Assembly (NCBI GenBank): GCA_003996215.1
Contig: QJPP01007231.1
Location: forward strand, 186,001-250,000
Length of the DNA stretch: 64,000 bases
Direction: 5' to 3'
From: Jaltomata sinuosa
Taxonomy: Eukaryota > Streptophyta > Magnoliopsida > Solanales > Solanaceae
Below, piece by piece: positions 35,755 to 46,816 of the stretch. The stretch's first letter is position 1. Every line of letters starts with the position of its first letter. The position numbers and the translations under genes are program-made. Under the pieces are notes generated by a model. It did not search any database and had not been told where the DNA came from. It saw nothing but the letters and a program-made list of their open reading frames with translations.

Positions 35755-37138
35755 CTTTATTTTTATTGAACCAACATGTTTAGATAGTTTGTGTGTTTGT
35801 GAAAGAAGAATAGGAACTTAGCATAGTCTATGGTTTGCAAATTGATTTTGAAAGTAATTTTGAATGAAAAATGGAGACCCCTACAAATTTTGTATGACAT
35901 GTTAGCCATTTTTAATAAACTAACTATTATGGATCTGTGCATGAAATTATGTATAGTGGATGTGATAAATAGCTTAAGCTAGGGCATGAACCTGATAGTT
36001 AGCAAATTCATAGTATGACTCTGTGCAATGTGTGTGTGAGCTGCATTTGTATCATTCTTGCCTTGTATGCTAATCCAGAACTTTCACAGTTAGTCTTGCC
36101 TAGGCTGTAGGATAGTTTGTTAGGAAATAATCGTAGGTCATTCTTGAATTTAGTCCACTAAGCCTAAATGACCATCTGAATAAAAAATTTATCCCTCGAT
36201 CCCTCATTTCGAGCCTAAATTGACCCTTTTTGTTGATTAGCCTATTCACCTTCCCCATTTTTCTATGAACCTTTAGTTTGGCCCTGGTCCCTCCTTTGAC
36301 ATTGTCCACCTCAACTCAGGAAAATCGCCTAAGTTGAGGATCGCCATTGTAGAGGTAAATGAGAAGAAGGGGGTATGTAAAGAGCAGACTAGTGAAAAAA
36401 AAAGGAAAATAACGGGTGTGGCATATGTTCTAGAAATGAAAAAAAAAAGAGAAAAGAAAAAGAAAAAGAAAAGAAAAGAAAGAAAAAAATATAATATGAG
36501 AAAAAGTTGAGTTTGAAATAAAAGTCGCACCCATCGTTTCATGAAAAAAATAACAGAAAGGGAGAATAAGGAAGAAAAGAGTTGGTCTGAAAGTGGAAGA
36601 AAAATAGCGTAGTGTCAAGGAGGGTCTAGTCACTATTCCCAAATATACCATACCCATCCCCGAGCCTACATTAGAAGCTGAGTAAAGTCTTATAGTGATC
36701 CTAGTCTAACTGTTAAAAAACTGAGGCAGAGAAAATAAAGGCAAGCCTATGGTATTATGCATGCATTGCTTGAACTTCTTTGTGAGAGCGAGTGTGATTG
36801 TTCCAGTCCTATTCTTGTACATGTTCACCGTGTGATCAGGAATTCTTTGCAGTGAGGGAACTAGGATACTGTTGATTGTTGATTGTTGATTGTTAAGGTA
36901 AGTGTCATCTGTGTATACTAGCTTGTCTATTGATATCTTGATGTCATCCATGGATCCTCTTGTGTTGTCTTGATAATTGGTATACATGCACTTGTTTTAT
37001 ACAGAAAAGGAAAGGGGGTGTTAGACTTATGAGCTGAACTATTTGAACCATGAGACTGTCATAGTTCCTAGTTTTCTTTTGCTTAAGCATCATTATAGGA
37101 TAGTTTCTATTTTGTCGCTTGAGAACAAGCAACAGTTT
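35755..37138 (+). other. M: long non-coding 3' spacer
   Basis: No gene. Contains a conserved hairpin at 36309-36339 (arms CCTCAACTCAGG and CCTAAGTTGAGG) and an A/G-rich low-complexity tract at about 36,390-36,620. The segment at 36,280-36,360 matches G's 89-bp duplicated unit in inverse orientation, so M and G belong to the same subfamily. Confidence 0.75.
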
Positions 37139-37152
37139 TAAGTTGAGGGTGT
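37139..37152 (+). promoter_or_regulatory. M: polypurine tract
   Basis: TAAGTTGAGGGTGT directly before the LTR start TGATGTGTC. G's tract is nearly identical on the other strand. Confidence 0.85.
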
Positions 37153-38603
37153 TGATGTGTCATGATTTAACAAAACTTTCAATGCTTAAAACTTGGAATT
37201 GGAGTATGTTCCTTGGCTATTTTTAGTATATTTGATGTGTTTTTGAGTATTGTGCAGGAAAATAGGGTTCAATAGCTAAATAAAGTAAAAAGACTAAAAA
37301 TTGGCTAAAATCGACTTCCATAAGAAGTCCACGAGCCGTGGAAGCATCCACGAGTAATGGAAAACAAGTCATAAAATTGATATTGCAAAGGTTCATGGAG
37401 CCTGAGTTCCACGATAGACATTCATGAGTCATGGTTCATGTTCGTGGAACGTGATCAGAGGATAAGCAAATAGCATGATTTCCATAGAGTCATTCCACGA
37501 ACCATGGAACAATCTATGAGTCGTGGAATGACCTCGTGGAACTGAACCTATAAGACGACAATTTTCCTGTCTTCCACGAAGAGGATGCCATGACTCGTAG
37601 TTGGATCCACAGACCGTAGATGGTGTCCATGAAATCTGCCAAACTCAGTTCTCCTAGTTTAATTAGGATAGGATTTGCAATGTCTATAAATACTTTTTCT
37701 AGGTTTTCTTGTACATTTTATGCTCTATTATTTTGTGGAAAACAATTGGTATTACATTGTTCTTGATTTTAGGAGATTAATTCATCCATTGGTTCTTGAT
37801 TATTGATTCTTCTTTGATAATTCAAGATTTCAGATTTCTTTATTTCATCTCGTAAATATATGATTATGAATTTTTCAACAATTCTGATTGTTTTCTTATG
37901 AGCATGAGTAGCTAAATCCATAACTAAGGTTGTGAGAACTATGACGGATTAACAAAGTAGGCAAAGTACTTAGTGATTCTATGAAGGTGTTTATGTATGT
38001 ATTGTTCTTCCCTAAGCTTTGATTGATTTTTAACCGGTCCACATATTAGAACTTACATTATTCTTACTTGCTGGACCAAGGGGGTAATGAATGGAAAAAG
38101 GGATTATACAATAGAGATTTGAGGCTATCAACCCTTATCTAATAGGACCTTATCCGGGAATATCTAATTTGGGATCAATGGTAAGGGTTAGTAAAGCATA
38201 CACCCGTAGAGGGACCAAGTTGCATGGTAAATTTCTTCTATCTAGGGTACCAACCATTTAGTTGAACTTAACTTACCGATCTTGCATGCGAAGCATCAGA
38301 ATCGATTACTAGTACAGCGCCTTACTGCATTATGAACTCATGGGGGACACAATCCTAGTCCACTCTATCTCTGAATTACTACAATACTATTATTTGTCAT
38401 CACTTGTTACGTATAGTTTACAAATATTACTTGTTACTTAATTTCCCCCCTTTTTGGAAATAGCTGACTAATAGCACAAATAACCTTATTGACCTATATC
38501 CTTGCCATATTCCTCATGGGATCGACCCTAACCTTGGTTAAGTTCTATATTTGAACAGTGACTGCTTTATACTTCTTTGTGGAGGTGTAATTTGGGTGTA
38601 TCA
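37153..38603 (+). repeat. M: 3' LTR
   Basis: 1451 bp, TGATGTGTCATG to GTGTATCA. Its last 80 bp (GGGATCGACCCTAACCTTGG, TTCTATATTTG) align with the reverse complement of G's LTR end at 58,486-58,570. A CCACGAGCCGTGG word cluster at 37,320-37,640 precedes a TATA box. Confidence 0.88.
37685..37692 (+). promoter_or_regulatory. M: LTR TATA box
   Basis: TATAAATA, 532 bp into the LTR and about 40 bp after the last palindromic word. The G LTR has GTATTTATAG at the equivalent place on the other strand. Confidence 0.7.
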
Positions 38604-39148
38604 AGGCTTACAGTTTGAAGTATTCTATACATCCTGGTGTGACCAAGATGTACCAAGACCTGAACTAACATTATTAGTAGGGCGGAATGAAGAAGAATAT
38701 AGTAGATTTCGTGGCTAAGTGTCAAAACTGCCAGCAAGTCAAGTATGAGCATCAGAAACCTGGCAGTACACTTCATAGAATGCCCATTCCGGAGTGGAAG
38801 TGGGAACAAATAGCCATGGATTTCATGCTTGATCTTCCCAAGACTGGTGAGAAATATAATTCAATTTGAGTCATTGTTAATAGACTGAAAAAATCTGCAC
38901 ACTTCATCCCTGTATAGGTGACTTATAATGCAGCCAAGTTGGCTAAGATTTATTTGAATGAGATTATCCAATTGCATGGGGTGCCTATCTCCATTATTTC
39001 TAATAGAGGCACCGAGTTTACCTCCAATTTCTGGCAGAAATTGCATGAAGAGTTCAGGAGAAGATTGGACCTGAGTACAGCCTTCCACCCTCAGACTGAT
39101 GGACAGTCTGGGTGATTGATTCAGGTGTTAGAGGACATGCTTTGTGCA
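38604..39148 (+). pseudogene. H: chromovirus integrase fragment
   Basis: A 545-bp piece of pol trapped between M's LTR end and E's LTR end. It reads YSIHPGVTKMYQDL, KKNIVDFVAKCQNCQQ and EWKWEQIAMDF, and closely resembles I's integrase. The core has ISNRGTEF where I has ISDRGTQF, and TDGQSG where other copies have a Glu after TDGQ plus one residue, so two of the three catalytic acids are gone. The frame is otherwise nearly open, with three stops. It ends at LEDML. Confidence 0.88.
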
Positions 39149-40630
39149 TGTTATTAACGCTTAAACGTACTCTCCTATTAGGAGGTATCGATAATCATCA
39201 GAGAAAAACACATTTATAGTTCCCAACGGATATCGAGGTCGATCTCACAGAGAATTTAGAGCTTAGCCTAGATGATTGTAAGATAGAGTTCACAATGAGA
39301 GTGAAGTAATATAAAAAAGGGGGAATTGGGAATCTGTCACAATTTCGCAATTCAATAAACAAAGCAATAAAGTAAAATGGGGTGTAGACAATATAGAGGA
39401 CAACTAGGGATATGTGTCAAATGGGAATCGAACATGGGATAGGGTGATTACTTATTCATGCAAATTCATGCTTAACGACATGGGTAACCTTGGTTTTAAG
39501 TATGGTTATTTATCTCTCGATCAACAACCATATATTCAAAAGCCTTAAGTCAAGCACTATTGATTCATCAATAAACAACCCAGCTATTGTTTAGGGAGGT
39601 CATACTATTTCTAGCTTTAGACCCTTAAGTGGGTGATTCCGTCGATATGAGCTATTATTATCCTCAATCTAAATGGAATCCCAAATTTTCACAAGAAATT
39701 TCACATCCGAAATTATGAAATCCTCTTTCAAGCAACAACATAACCAAGTAAGGAATATCAATGTTTATAACCACCAATTTTAGAGTTAAAATATGGTGAA
39801 ATCACTAGACCCATGTCAATAAAGCATTTATAAACAAGAATTAGCAACACCCACACCCATTTATCAAGTACTCATCATCAACACATCCCTAGATAAGAGG
39901 TTTAGCTACTCAATCTTAAGGAAAGAGGTATACCAAATAGGTAGTTCAATTTCCCTTTCATTCAAGTTAAATGTCTAAATATCCAAGCTCAATTTGTACA
40001 CAAATGGTGGTTCTAAGAATTGGAAAGAAGGAATTTGATGAAACCTTTTTCTTCTTCTTAGAAGGGAAAACTTGTTCACAAAGCTAAGAATATTTCTAAA
40101 ACTCAGTGCTAGCTGAACTATTTACAATTGTGCCTAAATTAGGTATATAAACATTCCCAAGATGTGACATAATTTTTGACAAAAATGCCCTTCAGGCAGT
40201 GTGCAGCGCTACGTGCAATTCGCACATTGTGAGGTGCGCATCGCACACCCTGCTTCAGTGGTCCAGTGACTCAGCAAATTGGGTATTTTCATGTGACGAG
40301 GGTGCAGTTTGCATAAGGCATGGTGCACATCGCACAGTGACCGCACCCCTTAATAGATCCTTCAGTCAATTTTCATCTCCATGCAGTGGGAGGTGCGATC
40401 CGCACCAACGCAAGAGCGTGTCGCACGAGGGTTGCATCTCTCAGCAGAATCTTTATCTTGCTTGCTCGCTTCACACTTCACTCTTGGGGTCCATTTCCTT
40501 ATTTTCTATCTTTGATCACAAGTACATGCATAGTCATCAATAAAGGCAATAAGAACCTCTAAATCTCATCAAAATATAGCAATAATTCATGAGTAAAGGC
40601 TCAATAAGTTGGTAGATTACCGACTTATCA
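39149..40630 (-). repeat. E: 3' LTR
   Basis: About 1.48 kb; the first 460 bp match 46817-47284. Ends ACTTATCA before AACCCCCAAACTTG. The GTGCGATTCGCAC word cluster is at 40,195-40,440 (for example 40212-40224, 40234-40246, 40323-40335, 40393-40405), upstream in element sense of a TATATA at about 40144-40149. Confidence 0.85.
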
Positions 40631-40644
40631 AACCCCCAAACTTG
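40631..40644 (-). promoter_or_regulatory. E: polypurine tract
   Basis: Minus strand TCAAGTTTGGGGGTT before the LTR start TGATAAGTCGG. Confidence 0.8.
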
Positions 40645-42690
40645 AACTATTGCTTGTCCTCAAGCAAGATACTCACAAGGTAAGGAATGAATTATGCTCT
40701 AGACTCAATCAAGGAACAAAAGACTACTCTATTCTAAAAAGTAAGAAAAATAACAAACAAAAAGACTCAAGAAAAACACTCAACTACAATGCTCATCTCA
40801 ATTTGCACCACCACAATGTCAAGGCAGCTTGTCATTTCAAAAGGCTTCATTTCTCAATCAAGATCAAGGGAATTTTGTCATATAAAACAAAATACAAAGC
40901 TTCTCAAGTCATTGGCATGAACCATCAAGATTTGCCTCGAGATTCACCACACAACTTGTCCTATTCATTCCTCTCAATTGAAATAGAGACTTCATGATTC
41001 AATTCGAGTGTATGATGCCACTCACCACAAGAGAGAATCCCACTCACAATCATGCAATTCACAAAACAAAGGGATTGTAGGAGAATAAAAAAATATCACT
41101 CTCTCAAGAAAGTTCAAGTGCACACATGTCGACCCATAGGATTGCCCTTCATATAAATCGCCACTAATGTAGGGTAGCCAAGCTCAAAATTACCAAGGAC
41201 TTGCGGGTTACGATGTTGGCTAGGGCTAAGGTGAGGATTTGCAATTGGTTCAAGTGACTACACCTCCCTAATGCTCTTTGTTATAATTTCAAACACCACT
41301 CACATTTTTGACTTTGAATTCACCTTATTTCTCCCTCACACAACCCAAGCTTTTCCTTTTCAATCATGATCATTCGAAACTCCTTGTATCATCTTTTGTT
41401 TGGTAGCACCTATTCATTTCTTTCAATTTTTGCTCATTTGATTGAACATTTTGGAGCAATTTTCAATTCAGCTTAAGGTGCCACCTTGCAATTGAAGTGC
41501 ATCCTTTTTATTCTCCTCATTGAACACATACACCCCCAAACTTAGGCATTTGCGTATGTTTTCTTTTCATTCCCCCCCCCCCAAACTTAGACTTAGAGTA
41601 CTTTTCACTTTCAAGCAATTAGGGAGCATGGGTGCCAAGATAGAGGTTTCAAAAAGGTCAAGGTGTTAAACAAGGTGCCAAAGAACGGTCACAAGCTCAA
41701 AGGGGTTCACTAGGATTGATGTCGAGGGAAGTCATTTGGGTGAAGTGGCTATCAAAAAGGGCCCAAGGTCATTTTCCAAGCTCGGTCACACCTAGAATTT
41801 TTCCTTCAATCACATTCGGGGTAAGTTCTAGAAGACACATATGCACAAGAATCAAAGTAAAGCCTCACCACACAAGGCATCATGCCACAAGACTTCTTTC
41901 ATTAGTCTCAAAATCAATTGGGACAAATGACTTTCAACAAGCTATTCCGAGTTCATTACACACTCGTTTGTGAATCGATCAAGCCAAAACGAGAGTGTGC
42001 AGGTCATGATAAGAGAATGTTGTCCTCAAAAATTAATTTTGCCTCTTCCCTTTTATTTTTAAAAACATCTTGCCAAGAAAAAAATTTAGTGGGTCCATTT
42101 CGAGACAAGCACACTACGGACTCAAATTAAAACTAAAACTTGGTATTTTCCCTTAAGAAAGTCGCCTCTCAATCTATCATAGGGAAACACCAACCCGGTT
42201 TGACACAAAAATAAAAGAAAAGAAAAATAAAATAAAGAAAAGATTTTTTTGCTCCTTGGGAAAGAACCGCGGTATTAAAAAAACCCTCAAAGTTTATTGC
42301 TAAACTACTATTAACAAGACGATAACCAAATTCGCGCTTATGAATCATTTGAAAAAACAAGCCTCTGCATAGGCCTTTAGCGTATTTGCAAAGCACGGGT
42401 AGTGGAACACTGGGGCATGTAAGACTAACCCAGTAATACAATTATCAATAATACAAAATCAAGCCCAGCAAGGGAACAATTAATCTCAAAACAAAACAAA
42501 ATACAAAGAAAAAGCCCGGCAACGGCAATATCATCATAATCATCCAAATATGCCCGACAAGGGCCAAATCAAATCTAGCAAGGACTAAAAAAATGTCAAC
42601 AAGGCCTGGCAAGGGCAATAAACATATTTCAAGCCCAATCACGGGCAACCAACAAAAATCAAATAGTGCCACCTCCCCCCATAAAAAGAA
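40645..42690 (-). other. E: long non-coding 3' interior
   Basis: No gene seen. Homologous to A at 4401-4894 plus 14,336-15,725. Holds two extra polypurine-like sites (41531-41546 and a C-run with AAACTTAG at 41572-41590), a TTAAGAAAG motif at 42145-42187 and a degenerate GCCCGGCAAGGGCAA repeat at 42,464-42,660. Confidence 0.78.
42464..42660 (-). repeat. E: degenerate GCCCGGCAAGGGCAA repeats
   Basis: About six loosely spaced copies: near 42466 (GCCCAGCAAGGGAAC), 42515 (GCCCGGCAACGGCAA), 42554 (GCCCGACAAGGGCC), 42577, 42603 (GCCTGGCAAGGGCAA) and 42636 (GCCCAATCACGGGCAA). A has one similar copy near 15,648. Confidence 0.7.
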
Positions 42691-42706
42691 GCATTGCCCT
42701 CAATGC
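42691..42706 (-). other. E: GCATTG-N4-CAATGC hairpin
   Basis: Perfect 6-bp arms, 4-base loop, just after ORF2. Same signal as in A, M and G. Confidence 0.82.
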
Positions 42707-43885
42707 TTTCAAGCTCAAGTAGGGAAAGAAAGGGGCAACTCCCTAGAGGACTATGCCTCATCATCATCTACTGGTTCCTCATCAACTGTTGCCTTTCTAC
42801 TAGGACCTGCATCCCCCTTTCAGGAGTGTGTTCTCACTGTGGAATCCTTGAGAGCCTGCTGAAAAATTGGATTCTGGTCGTCCTCATCGAGCAATGCATC
42901 CATATCACCAGGTAGCTCCCTCTCATCATCCTTATAGCATGCAATCAAATCAACTATGGGCCCTCGTATTGGATGGGGTTTAGGCAAGCAGCTCAAATCT
43001 GCCACCTTCACTAGATCTTTCCCTTTTGCTTTGGCCATATCCTTCTTGAGTTCTTTGATGGACCCTTCAATTACATCAACCCTTTGGCAGAGTTTGGTCA
43101 CCTTGTCAACAACCCCACGGATAGCTTTCTTGACATCCTTCTCAATTAACCCTGATATATCTCTCACCAAGTCGCTCAACTGCCTCTCATTATTATATGT
43201 CTTATCAACTATATCCTAGAGGCCACTTTTGGTTAATGTGGGTGTGGGGGTATGTTCATGTGCCTCTGAAGTAGCCCGAGATGGAGATGAAGTAGTTGCT
43301 TCGGCATCTAACTCATCACTCTCAACATCCATCGTTTCCACTACCCTGCACTTTTTAAATTTAGGGGCATCCCTATCAGTCTTCTTATCCAAATCAATCA
43401 CCCCAACTGCATAGGTGACCTTGTCGCAGCTGAAGTATGGGATTTCAGCCTTGGCACACAACTTGCTAATCAGTACTGGGAAAGGGAATGCGTCATTTCC
43501 CCTGCGTGCTTTCCTATGAATCACCACGGCTGCAATTTCCCCAAAATTCACATGCTCTTCTATCATAATGGCAGCAACAAGAATGGCTCCCTCTTGAGTT
43601 ATCTTTTGGTCATTTTGAGAGGGTAGGAATCGGATGCAGACGAGATCATACTACAGACGGGCTTCAAAGTGCAGAGTTTTTCTTAGAATGTCACCTCCCA
43701 CATCGGCCCACATAGGTGTGGAAGGAGCAGGGATAAGAGCAGTCTCATGATATGGCTTTACTTCCGCTTGCCATCGCACATCAGAACAGTGACCTGGTGG
43801 CCTATTTTCACATGGTGTAATGCCTTGTGCATTTTGCACATCAAGATCTACGCATCACATGCGAAACGCACAAAGGCACAATTGG
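42700..43885 (-). pseudogene. E: ORF2, plant transposon-protein-like domain plus coiled coil
   Basis: The N-terminal part at about 43,800-43,620 (EVKPYHETALIPAPSTPMW) and the domain at 43,620-43,400 (ITQEGAILVAAIMIEE, GEIAAVVIHRKARRGNDAFPF, LISKLCAKAEI) resemble the domain often annotated in plants as a putative plant transposon protein. It aligns by eye with M's post-pol ORF. A Ser/Thr/Pro-rich linker follows, then a probable coiled coil (KAIRGVVDKVTKLCQRVDV, IKELKKDMAKAKG) and an acidic tail (MDALLDEDDQN). Only about three stops interrupt it. Role unknown. Confidence 0.68.
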
Positions 43886-45296
43886 AATTTTTTGGTTCCT
43901 TGTGTTAGTGAACTATGTATGTGATTTGTAGAGCAAGATTTGCATGAAAAACTTGGCACCAAGCAGTAAACCAACAATTTTTAACCAAAGGGTTAAGGGA
44001 CATCATGACCACATGATAGTCCAGGTACTCATACTTCCCCGGACTTCCATTATCACCAATCAACAAGCAAAAAAAAACTCAACAATTTCCCTTAAAAAGG
44101 ACGTTATCCCGTCTATCATCGGGAACATCAAGCCTTCAATCACTCAGTTGGGCACACAATTAACAACAATAATTATCACCTCCCTGCACAAGATCATACA
44201 CCCAAAGCATATTCAACAAAGATCATGGGTATACAATTAGCAACAATTTTCAGCCCACACAACAAACTTCGACCAAACCTCATAAAAATGACAATTTACC
44301 CTTAAGAAAGACGTCACCCATTCTATTATTGGGCCAAATCATGCGTCATTCACAAGTGGGTTACTCAGACTTTACCCCCAAACATAGATTTCAAGGATAA
44401 AAATTAACTACCAATGAACATGTATTATCATAATATTAAGATCTACCAAGTTGATCCTAATCAAAAATCCATAACACAATTCAAAATTGGGGACTCAAAA
44501 TTTTTGGATCTCACCCAAAATCAACATGGCAATTCTATTAAGAATGCTTCACAATATCAGTTCCCAAACATTATAAAAACAAGTATTTAACATCAAAGAA
44601 CTTACCACAAGTGAAGATTAAGCGGAGAGAAGCAAAAATTAGAGCTTTTTGAGAGCAACAATAGTGACCAAAATTTTGCTCGGAGAGACGATGGCGGAGA
44701 TGGGTAGTGAAGCAGTGGAGAAGATTGGGTATGAAGAAGAGAAGATTTTGGGAAGTTAGATGGATTTGTGGGAGGTTTTGGGAGAGAATTTAAGAAGTTT
44801 AGGAGAAAATATGGAGAAAGAAGAGAAGGGTGGTGGATTTAAAGTGGAAAAGAAGAAGAAAATTGGTCGAGTCGGTCTCTGGGTCAGGTTGGTCAATGGG
44901 TTAGATCAATTAAAAATTCAAATTTACCTCTGGTGTGCCATGACATTCGATTTGCACCAGCCCAAGTGCGGATCGCATGTCGTTTGGCACCTCACCTTCT
45001 TTTGCCCTGAATTTCACCCAGGCCTCTGCTTCATCATGCGATGGAGGTGCAATGCACACTTAGGCTTGTGCGAACTACACAGCCCAATGCACATCACCTC
45101 CAATCTCCATTTTTCTTCTCATGCTTCTGATTTGGCATGCATTGGGTCATGCGACATGCACAATGGCTTGTGCGAACCGCATGGTCCTCTGGATGTCCCA
45201 TTTTTGCCTTGTTTTGAACTTGTTCATTTTTATCCTCCTTTCATTCCTAACACAAATCAAAAACAACAACAGATAACCAAAAATAATAAAAAGACA
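43886..45296 (-). other. E: spacer between gag and ORF2
   Basis: No RT, RNase H or integrase motif on either strand. Contains two copies of the CTTAAGAAAG motif (44084-44126 and 44291-44335), a strongly purine-rich plus-strand stretch at 44,600-44,880, and at 44,935-45,200 a further cluster of the GTGCGAA/TGCGCA-like words otherwise found in E's LTR. Confidence 0.7.
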
Positions 45297-45345
45297 CTTG
45301 GGTTACCTCCCAAGAAGTACTTGATTTAACATCACGGCTCGACGA
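45297..45345 (-). other. E: conserved motif directly after gag
   Basis: Minus strand GCCGTGATGTTAAATCAAG then TTGGGAGGTAACCCAAG. In A and C this motif follows pol; here it follows gag, which marks where pol is missing. Confidence 0.82.
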
Positions 45346-45364
45346 TAGTACCTTAACCTTAATC

Positions 45365-46690
45365 ATTCTTAGGATTGGTGATGGTGTCACTTTGAAGTAT
45401 CCCCTTCATCTTTGGGTTCATTTGGGTAGAAAGATGGTTCATTTGAGCCTCAAGATGTTTGATTGAGGATGAGTGAGATGTCACGGTTTGATGAAGTGTT
45501 GAAACTTCACTTTTTAGCTTACTCACTCCGGTGTTTGTTGTATCCACCTTCTTGAGAACCAAGGACAGCATGTCCTCTGTCTTGAATGATCGGGTTGCTT
45601 GTGGCTAGTTGGTAGAGAGAGTCTTCTTTGTTTAGAGGCACATAGGGATTTGAGCTCCGATGATTGTATCAATCACCATCCTTGTCTCGGTCTCTCCAAT
45701 TGCCATCTCTTTCCTTATCGCTGATCCAACCTTGATTCTCTTCCTTTGGGCGATAATACTTGGGATGAGAACCCACTGACACAAAGAAAAGTTTACCATT
45801 TACCATAGTCATAAGCTCATTATCACTCGCTTTTATCTCTTGTGTGCTCACAGCATTTACAGCTTTTGAACCTCCAGCTCCCATCACATGCTTGGCCATC
45901 AAGTCAATTTGAGTCAACATTTTAGCCATTGTATCTTCCCTCTCTTCATCTTTCTTTCTCATCTCATTTGTTAATATAGATGAGGGTGTACCCGAGGAAG
46001 GGACATCTGCCTCCCTTGTATGCCAAGCTTGGTTAGTCTTAGTCATCCTTTCTAAAAAGGCTGAGGCAATAGGAAATCATAAGTCCATGAAGTTACCACC
46101 TCTAAGATTGTTAGCAGCCGACTTATTCATAGAGTTCAAAGATCGATAGAAGCTTTGAAGCAAGACATTGTCCGAAAAACCATGGTTAGGGCACAACACG
46201 ATCTTCTTTTTGAATCTTAACCAAGCTTCGTCCAAGGGTTCTTCATGGAGTTGGCAGAAATTGGTTATTTCATCCCTTAATTGCGTCATGCCTGAGGAAG
46301 GGAAGAATCTACTTATGAAGGCTTCAACCAACTCAGCCCAAGAAGTAACTGATCCATCCAACAACTCATCCAACTATGTTGTAGCTTCCCCTATTAAAGA
46401 GAAGGGGAATAGGTGGAGTTGGATGGATTCTTAGGAGATATTTTAGAATATGAATGGCTGACATATCTCCACAAAATTGAGGATATACCGGTTGGCATCT
46501 TCATGCGCTGCTCCTCCAAAGATCCCTTTCATTTGTATCAAATGGAGCATGGTGCTCGTTACATGAATAAATACATTTCCCACCTGGGGGGTAGGCAGAT
46601 TGCACCTACGCCCCCTTGCACCACAGGATCAGAAGCTTCGGTGTCCATGAAGCCTCCATTTACATTATCAGTGTCACTAGCTTCACTCAT
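45365..46690 (-). pseudogene. E: gag
   Basis: Start ATG at 46690 (MSEASDTDNVNGG), about 100 bases after the primer site. The gag domain has SWAELVEAFISRFFP, QLRDEITNFCQLH, AWLRFKKKIVLCPNH and FYRSLNSMNKS, parallel to G's gag. The C-terminal part has MTKTNQAWHTRE, KMLTQIDLMAKHV and a charged RDRDKDGD segment, and a coiled-coil-like end near 45,571-45,400. Roughly eight stops or frame changes. No zinc knuckle and no protease. Confidence 0.87.
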
Positions 46691-46794
46691 GAACTAGCCT
46701 TCTTAATCACAACACAAAAAATAACAAAATAAAAAAAAACAAGCACTCTCAAGGTGATTTCAAATCTCCAATCAAAAAGACTAAACAACTTAAT

Positions 46795-46811
46795 TCCCCG
46801 GCAACGGCGTC
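46795..46811 (-). promoter_or_regulatory. E: primer binding site (tRNA-Asp)
   Basis: Plus strand CCCCGGCAACGGCGTCA, one change from the 3' end of tRNA-Asp (CCCCGGCAACGGCGCCA). Confidence 0.88.
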
Positions 46812-46816
46812 ATTTT

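Larger units (their letters stand above)
22861..38603 (+). mobile_element. M: 3' part of an Athila-type element, interrupted by K
   Basis: Plus-strand order: last seven codons of pol (RKLDEV and stop, 22871-22891), post-pol motif, spacer to 24092, [K, 24093-33206], splice-acceptor-like site, degraded post-pol ORF (33256-35216), hairpins, long spacer, polypurine tract and 3' LTR (37153-38603). The K flanks AAATA and AACTA tie the two halves together. The 5' LTR, gag and most of pol are missing; the left edge is the end of A's 5' LTR. Confidence 0.8.

Noticed and set aside
36273..36657. Hydrophobic Phe/Ser-rich minus-strand frames that look like membrane proteins
   Set aside because: Produced by translating the A/G-rich tract of M's spacer in antisense; not a gene.
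44760..45329. 189-codon plus-strand open frame in E's spacer
   Set aside because: Low-complexity start, no recognisable domain, runs through a patch of palindromic LTR-type words; judged chance.
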